From: Bacteroidales bacterium
Lineage (GTDB): Bacteria; Bacteroidota; Bacteroidia; Bacteroidales; UBA932
DNA length: 10,602 bases
Direction of reading: 5' to 3'
Assembly: GCA_024401915.1 (NCBI GenBank)
Contig: JAKSKA010000035.1
Coordinates: forward strand, 1-10,602
Shown: piece after piece, positions 6,441-10,602 of the stretch
Layout: each line of letters starts with the position of its first letter
Numbering within the stretch: position 1 is the first letter of the stretch
Notes under the pieces: model-generated
Database searches by the model: none
Told to the model about the DNA's origin: nothing
What the model saw: the letters and a program-made list of their open reading frames with translations, nothing else
Made by a program: the position numbers and the translations under genes

Positions 6441-7424
6441 ATGAAAAGACTGATTCCTATAATAATGCTGGCGCTTCTCGGCGCTCCCGGCGCCTTCGCG
6501 GCCGGCAAACTGCAGCTCAAGGCGGCATCGTATGACCTCACCTCATCCGTACGGCGGAAAGGCGCCTTCAAGGGCGGGAAATGCGACGCCCAGAAGCTGT
6601 GGTGCAACTGCAGGCAGGCGATAGTCGAGGAAATAGCTGCCCTGGACTGCGATGTGATCGGAATCCAGGACCTCTGCGACTCCATTGCGGGGCGTTTCGA
6701 GAGTGGACCGTCACTGCTCGAGAGCCTCAACGAGAGGGGGCTTGGCTACGAGTGGATGACGCCTTCCAACTCGAACCCGAACTTTCCCCTGGACGGCCAT
6801 CTCGTAAACGGAGTCGGCGTGATGTGGAAAGCTGCGCGCTTCGAATGTGAGGACTGGGGAATAAACTGGCTTGGCGGCCTGTTTGACAAGCCCGGGAGGG
6901 ACAAGACACTGAAATACGGCCAGAAGAAGCACGCTGTCGCCTGGGTGAGGCTGAAGGACAAGAAGAGCGGCGAATCATTCTATTTCGCATCCGCTATATT
7001 CAATGACGCCAAGCAGTATACGAAGCAGGGAAAGCTGGATTATCCTGAAATCAACGTCGCCAACGCCAGGAACCTCGTAAAGATCCTTTCGGATAAATTT
7101 CCCGAAAAGGTCCCTTCCATAATCGCTCTGAGTGCCTATGCCCAGCCCAATTCGGAGGGCTATTCCATCCTTAAGGAATCGCGCTGGATAAACGCCTACG
7201 AGGACGTCAACACCTACGGAACCCTTGATCCGGAGGACAAGACCACCGTCGATACCTGTAGTTCATACGACGAGAAAGGGCCTGTCGGCGGTCGCCGCTG
7301 CCATATCTACTTTTCCGGAGTTTCCGCAAAGACCTACACGGTGGAAAGGAGCAAGCGCAAGACTGCCGACGGCAGCCTCCACTACCCTTCGCTGACCTTC
7401 CCCGTGGTCGTGGAATTCGAATAG
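6441..7424 (+). CDS. Secreted EEP-fold pseudoenzyme-like protein, paralogue of the degenerate domain A
   Basis: A 327-residue exported protein (signal peptide about 1-21, MKRLIPIIML...AFAA) with one EEP-like domain. It most resembles domain A of the preceding gene: LWCNCRQAIVEEIAALDCDVIGIQD (53-77) parallels the SWQNC...SLDCDILALQS stretch there, WLGGLFDKP parallels YLGGNYDKP, and TADGSLHYPSLTFPVVVEF parallels AADGSLIFPSTHFPVCAEL. Catalytic positions are almost all gone: Y31 for Asn, D77 for Glu, FASAIFNDA where NTHLDH is expected, IIALSAYAQPN where GDFN is expected, and SLTFPV for SDHxPI. The frame is intact over the whole domain, so this looks like a kept non-catalytic protein rather than a decaying gene. 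It lies 4 nt after the upstream EEP gene, implying coupled expression. Its role is unknown; ligand binding or partnering the active EEP protein is plausible. Its 3' end overlaps the convergent membrane protein gene by 43 bp. Confidence 0.82.
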   Translation: MKRLIPIIMLALLGAPGAFAAGKLQLKAASYDLTSSVRRKGAFKGGKCDAQKLWCNCRQAIVEEIAALDCDVIGIQDLCDSIAGRFESGPSLLESLNERGLGYEWMTPSNSNPNFPLDGHLVNGVGVMWKAARFECEDWGINWLGGLFDKPGRDKTLKYGQKKHAVAWVRLKDKKSGESFYFASAIFNDAKQYTKQGKLDYPEINVANARNLVKILSDKFPEKVPSIIALSAYAQPNSEGYSILKESRWINAYEDVNTYGTLDPEDKTTVDTCSSYDEKGPVGGRRCHIYFSGVSAKTYTVERSKRKTADGSLHYPSLTFPVVVEFE

Positions 7425-9820
7425 AAAAGCGCGAAGCCAACAGACACCAGGCTCAGCAGCAGGATGATTATCGAGCAAAGCCTGGAAACCGCCTCTCCGC
7501 GCGCGTAGGACACCGGTTCGAAACGCATCACGAGCTCGTGGCTGCCGGCAGGCACACGTGCAGCACGGAGCACGCTTCCGCCTTCGCAGCCCGGTGCAAG
7601 TTCTGACGCGGGGGCGATGGGCAGCGGTTCGCCGCCGTCCATAGTGAGCTTCCAGCCTTCGGGATAATACACTTCGCTGAAAACGACGGTGCCGCCCTCT
7701 TCCGAGCTGCAGCTGTAGCGCAGTTCATTGGGCGCATAGGACTTCATCTCCACGCTTCCCTCCGTTCCCTCGAACCAGGCCGGTCCCTTGGCGTAACGGT
7801 AGCGCAGCGGCGGGTTTTCAGCCCCCACGATGATATAGCGGCAGTTCAGCGCCGCAAGCCCCGCGCAATACGGAAGGGCCTCCTCCGCCTCGGCGATGGT
7901 CGTGGCAGAGTCCAGCGAGCCGTAAACGCTCCGGATCTCCCCGACCAGATGCGAATCGATGAACTCCTGATAGCGCATCAGCTTTGCGGGAGAATAGCCT
8001 CCGATGTTCTTGTGCCAATATGAGGGGTGGGAGTCGTTGAACACGTTGACCGTCAGGTCGAGGACGCGATAGGAAGGGTCCGTGTCCGAAAGTATCATCT
8101 CGTCCACGGGGCGCTTTGCGAACTGCCCGCTGAACTGGCGCGGCGTCACGAAATCGTCTGCACTGAGATAGCGTTTCCCGACGGTGAAGAGGTCTATGAC
8201 CACAAGTGCGCCCAGAGCGACGGCGGCGGCTGTGGAACGGCTTCCCTTCGTGTCGGAAACGGCCCATACAAGCAGCACGGCGGCTCCTGCGATGAATATG
8301 ATGCTGCGCCACGTATCAGCCCACAGAAGGCCGTAGCGGTCTGCTGCGAGCGCGTCCTGAAGCGCCTTCGGCTGGCCGGCATCGACATCTCCGGTAAAGC
8401 TGCCCGCAAAGGCCTGGATGATGGCGAAAAACAGGCACAGACCTATACCCACGGCTGCCGCCACGAGTACCTTGCGCTTCTTTTCACGTGCAGCCACGTC
8501 CTGCTTCAGCAGCGCATCGACGCCGAGGAAGCCGAGCAGAGGCAGCGTGAACTGCAGGACGACGAGGCTCATCGACACCGTCCTGAACTTGTTGTACATC
8601 GGCGCATAGTTGTAGAAGAAGCGTGTGAAGCCCCTAAGATTGCGCCCGAGGGCGAGAAGTACGGCAATAAGGCTGACCGCGACTATCCACCATTTCCAGC
8701 GCCCCCTGAAGCACATCAGTCCCAGGATGAAGAGGAAAATGGTGATTGCGCCCATATACATCGGGCCGGCAGTGAATGGCTGGGGACCCCAATAGAGCGG
8801 GAGCGCCTTGCAGACCTCGCGCAGATTGGGCTGGCCCGCCTTCTTGAGGAGCGCATAAGTCTCCGATTTCTTAGGATTCACGGCACCCGTTGACGAGCCG
8901 CCGTTATAGTTGGGTATCAGCAGGTTGGGAAGCTCCTCCCAGCCATAGGACCAGCTCGTGGCATAATCCAGCTTGAGCCCCTTCGCTCCGGCGTTTTCGC
9001 CGTCATCCTTTCCTTCGGTAGAGCCGCCGCGCATCGAATAGGGGGTGTATTCCCAGGTCGGGAGCAGCTTGATGGCATTGGTGCCTATCCCGGCGATGCC
9101 GAGGACGAGAAGCAGCGCCGAAGCGGCGAAAAAGCGCCCGAGGGCCTTCCGGCGCTCAGGTGATACTATCAGATAAACGAACTCCACGACAGCGTAGAGC
9201 AGTATCATTATCGCGAGATAATATGTGATCTGGGGGTGGTTCGCCTTCACCTGGAAACTCAACGTCAGACCGAAGAATGCGGCCCCCAGCAGCATCAGGG
9301 GGAGGAATCCGCGCTCCTTGCGCGAGCTGCGATAGGTGAATACCAGGGCGGCGAGCACCCAGGGCAGGAAGGCGAGCGCCTGCATCTTCGTATTATGGCC
9401 CACCTGCACTATCTGGACGTTGTATGAGCAGAAGGTCACGGCCACGGCGCCGAAAGCGGCGAGCAGCGGACTGATCCCGAAGGCGAGCAGCATCAGGAAG
9501 GCGCCAAGCAGCGATATGAAAAAGTATGTCGCGGGACGGCGGCCGGTAAGCAGGAAGTCATAGACGGGCTGGGTCCAGTCGCCGCGGGTGGAGGCGTGGA
9601 TGGTTGTCGTAGGCATTCCGCCGAACATCGAGTCCGTCCAGGCCGTCTGGTCCGAAGGGTGGGCTGCATTCCAGCTCATCATCTCGCGCGACATTCCCTG
9701 CCACCCGGAAATATCGCTCTGGTTCACGATCTTGCCGCTGAGGACCTGTGGCACGAAGGCATAGGCCAGCACCAGAAAAGACAGGACTATCCCGGAGTAA
9801 AGTATGATTTTCCTTTTCAT
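7382..9820 (-). CDS. YfhO-family polytopic membrane protein (GT-C-like)
   Basis: An 812-residue integral membrane protein of the Bacteroidota YfhO family. I count about 14 hydrophobic segments: near 5-25, 98-115, 117-135, 148-163, 171-189, 199-219, 229-247, 353-371, 376-391, 415-434, 450-470, 506-521, 529-546 and a last one at 781-800. A loop after TM1 carries NQSDISGWQGMS (33-44), placed as the acidic-residue loop of GT-C-type glycosyltransferases. A soluble extracytoplasmic domain (about 547-780) lies before the final TM and includes SYRVLDLTVNVFNDSHPSYW and GGYSPAKLMRYQEF. In Bacillus, YfhO takes part in lipoteichoic acid glycosylation; the Bacteroidota members have no firm role, so a function in surface glycan or lipid-linked sugar transfer is inferred only. 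It ends inside the convergent EEP-like gene and is divergent from folA. Nothing ties it functionally to either neighbour. Confidence 0.9.
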   Translation of the reverse strand: MKRKIILYSGIVLSFLVLAYAFVPQVLSGKIVNQSDISGWQGMSREMMSWNAAHPSDQTAWTDSMFGGMPTTTIHASTRGDWTQPVYDFLLTGRRPATYFFISLLGAFLMLLAFGISPLLAAFGAVAVTFCSYNVQIVQVGHNTKMQALAFLPWVLAALVFTYRSSRKERGFLPLMLLGAAFFGLTLSFQVKANHPQITYYLAIMILLYAVVEFVYLIVSPERRKALGRFFAASALLLVLGIAGIGTNAIKLLPTWEYTPYSMRGGSTEGKDDGENAGAKGLKLDYATSWSYGWEELPNLLIPNYNGGSSTGAVNPKKSETYALLKKAGQPNLREVCKALPLYWGPQPFTAGPMYMGAITIFLFILGLMCFRGRWKWWIVAVSLIAVLLALGRNLRGFTRFFYNYAPMYNKFRTVSMSLVVLQFTLPLLGFLGVDALLKQDVAAREKKRKVLVAAAVGIGLCLFFAIIQAFAGSFTGDVDAGQPKALQDALAADRYGLLWADTWRSIIFIAGAAVLLVWAVSDTKGSRSTAAAVALGALVVIDLFTVGKRYLSADDFVTPRQFSGQFAKRPVDEMILSDTDPSYRVLDLTVNVFNDSHPSYWHKNIGGYSPAKLMRYQEFIDSHLVGEIRSVYGSLDSATTIAEAEEALPYCAGLAALNCRYIIVGAENPPLRYRYAKGPAWFEGTEGSVEMKSYAPNELRYSCSSEEGGTVVFSEVYYPEGWKLTMDGGEPLPIAPASELAPGCEGGSVLRAARVPAGSHELVMRFEPVSYARGEAVSRLCSIIILLLSLVSVGFALFYSNSTTTGKVSEG

Positions 9821-9850
9821 ATCATTGTTTAGTCATTATAAAAAAATAAC

Positions 9851-9916
9851 TTAGCAATCTTTACCAACTTATTTTTTCACCATTCCTTATCAGAGGAAAC
9901 AAATTTAGCAATTTTT
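9851..9916. repeat. Pair of 12-nt direct repeats in the YfhO/folA intergenic region
   Basis: TTAGCAATCTTT (9851-9862) and TTAGCAATTTTT (9905-9916) differ at one base and are 54 bp apart, close to five helical turns. The right copy overlaps the predicted minus-strand -7 box by three bases (9905-9907). They could be a paired operator, but the region is AT-rich and chance similarity is possible. Confidence 0.4.
9900..9907 (-). promoter_or_regulatory. Predicted -7 box of the YfhO-family gene
   Basis: Minus-strand TAAATTTG matches TAnnTTTG exactly. A minus-strand TTTG lies upstream at 9932-9935 with 24 nt between, slightly longer than usual for the -33 element. The start would be near 9893-9897, giving a leader of about 75 nt before the ATG at 9820. 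Confidence 0.45.
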
Positions 9917-9918
9917 CT

Positions 9919-9926
9919 TATCTTCG
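9919..9926 (+). promoter_or_regulatory. Predicted -7 box of folA
   Basis: TATCTTCG matches TAnnTTTG at all but one position. Its start would fall near 9930-9932, leaving about 15 nt before the ATG at 9947. It lies between the two putative promoter elements of the divergent YfhO-family gene, so the promoters interlock. Confidence 0.35.
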
Positions 9927-9946
9927 CGGAACAAAGCCCCTTCGAT

Positions 9947-10492
9947 ATGGAAAAATGTCTGATTGTTGCGGTCGCGGATGACAATGCCATAGGCGCGGCA
10001 GGAAGCCTGCCCTGGCACTTGAGCGAAGACCTCCGATACTTCAAGAGAACTACGGGAAGCTGCCCGGTGATAATGGGCCGCAAGACTTACGAGTCCCTGC
10101 CTTTCAGACCGCTCAAAGGAAGGCTGAACATTGTTATCAGCCGTCGGAAAACGGGAATCCCTGGTGTTGTGGAGGTTTCAAGCCTCGAGGAGGCGTTCCT
10201 CGCCGCAGGAAAAGAATGTGGAGAGGAAGGCCGCTGTTTCGTGATTGGCGGCGCCTCCGTCTATGGTGCGGCGCTCCCTGAAATGGACACGCTCTATATA
10301 ACAAGGGTCCACACGCGCGTTCCCGACGCGGACAGCTTCTTCCCCGAGATAGACGAAAGCCTCTGGGTTATCGACTCGCGCAGCGAAACCTTCACGGACG
10401 AGCCCGGCGGCATCACCTTCGAGTTCGAGGTCTATAGGCGCAGGGGCATCGCGTCTACGACGCTACATCCCGGCCTCCGCGGGGCGCATTGA
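9947..10492 (+). CDS. folA: Dihydrofolate reductase
   Basis: A 181-residue cytoplasmic enzyme that reduces dihydrofolate to tetrahydrofolate with NADPH, supplying one-carbon carriers for thymidylate and purine synthesis; it is the trimethoprim target. Family signatures occur in order: LIVAVADDNAIGAAGSLPWHL (5-25, Met20-loop region), EDLRYFKRTT with D28 at the place of the catalytic Asp27 of the E. coli enzyme, PVIMGRKTYESL (40-51, NADPH-binding), GRLNIVISR with R59 at the folate-binding Arg57 position, and CFVIGGASVYGAALPEMDTLYITRV (97-121, second NADPH-binding loop). The start is the only one that gives a complete first strand. The fold normally ends near FEVYRR (residue 165); about 16 further residues form an unusual Arg/His/Gly tail. 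No thymidylate synthase gene is visible within the remaining 110 nt. Confidence 0.96.
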   Translation: MEKCLIVAVADDNAIGAAGSLPWHLSEDLRYFKRTTGSCPVIMGRKTYESLPFRPLKGRLNIVISRRKTGIPGVVEVSSLEEAFLAAGKECGEEGRCFVIGGASVYGAALPEMDTLYITRVHTRVPDADSFFPEIDESLWVIDSRSETFTDEPGGITFEFEVYRRRGIASTTLHPGLRGAH

Positions 10493-10602
10493 GACGCGCC
10501 TGGGCATTCAAGGGGTAACCGGGTCTGGTTTTCAGAGGGTTTTATACACACGAAGCCTGTCTTCTGTTATTTTCAGAGAGAATCAGGCAGAAACACTCTG
10601 AT
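10493..10602. other. Noncoding stretch after folA with short repeats
   Basis: No gene is evident in these 110 bases. TTTTCAGAGGG (10529-10539) and TTTTCAGAGAG (10570-10580) form an imperfect direct repeat, and an imperfect hairpin can be drawn between GCCTG (10555-10559) and CAGGC (10584-10588) with TCTG/CAGA pairing inside. There is no following T tract, so a terminator call is not justified. The window ends here. Confidence 0.3.

Noticed and set aside
6441..7424. Possibility that the second EEP-like gene is a pseudogene
   Set aside because: Despite loss of catalytic residues it has an intact signal peptide, a full-length uninterrupted domain and tight operon spacing, which argues for a kept non-catalytic protein.
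8027..8893. Plus-strand frame of 288 codons opposite the YfhO-family gene
   Set aside because: It is antisense to hydrophobic TM-coding sequence and reads as a charged, His/Glu/Arg-rich shadow.
10555..10588. Hairpin downstream of folA as a terminator
   Set aside because: The stem is interrupted by bulges and no T tract follows, so the call is too weak.
1..10602. CRISPR arrays, tRNA or rRNA genes, insertion sequences
   Set aside because: No regularly spaced repeats, tRNA-like cloverleaf sequence, rRNA-like sequence, transposase or terminal inverted repeats were seen.

Overview
The window looks like a chromosome segment of a fairly GC-rich Bacteroidota, most likely Bacteroidales. The main evidence is a SusC-type TonB-dependent receptor, a membrane-bound TPR/HTH regulator of the DUF6377 (SusR-like) type, Bacteroidota-style two-accessory-domain calcineurin phosphoesterase and YfhO proteins, and several promoter boxes matching the Bacteroidota -7 consensus TAnnTTTG. 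Shine-Dalgarno sites are not obvious. Family or genus cannot be fixed from this window.

Left part (1-4695, all minus strand). A lipoprotein metallophosphoesterase (1219-2961) is followed after only 10 nt by the start of a SusC-like outer-membrane receptor that runs off the left edge (1-1208). A SusD-like partner would be expected beyond the edge. Upstream of this pair, behind a hairpin terminator, lies a membrane regulator (3127-4695): signal/lipobox, TPR-like helices, one TM helix, coiled coil, C-terminal HTH.

Middle (4745-7424, plus strand). Divergent from the regulator across a 49-bp gap holding back-to-back promoter boxes is a two-gene operon of secreted endonuclease/exonuclease/phosphatase (EEP) fold proteins. 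The first gene encodes two EEP domains in one chain: the N-terminal one has lost key catalytic residues and the C-terminal one is intact. The second gene encodes a further EEP-like protein that has lost essentially all catalytic residues and most resembles the degenerate half of the first.

Right part. A large YfhO-family polytopic membrane protein (7382-9820, minus) overlaps the EEP operon tail-to-tail by 43 bp. It is divergent from folA, dihydrofolate reductase (9947-10492, plus). These two look like ordinary chromosomal neighbours.

Taken together, 1-7424 reads as a Sus-like uptake locus in which the visible enzymes are phosphoesterases (calcineurin-like and EEP) rather than glycoside hydrolases. 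I infer that it may process and import a phosphate-ester-containing nutrient such as a nucleic acid, phospholipid head group or phosphorylated glycan. The substrate is not readable from the sequence.
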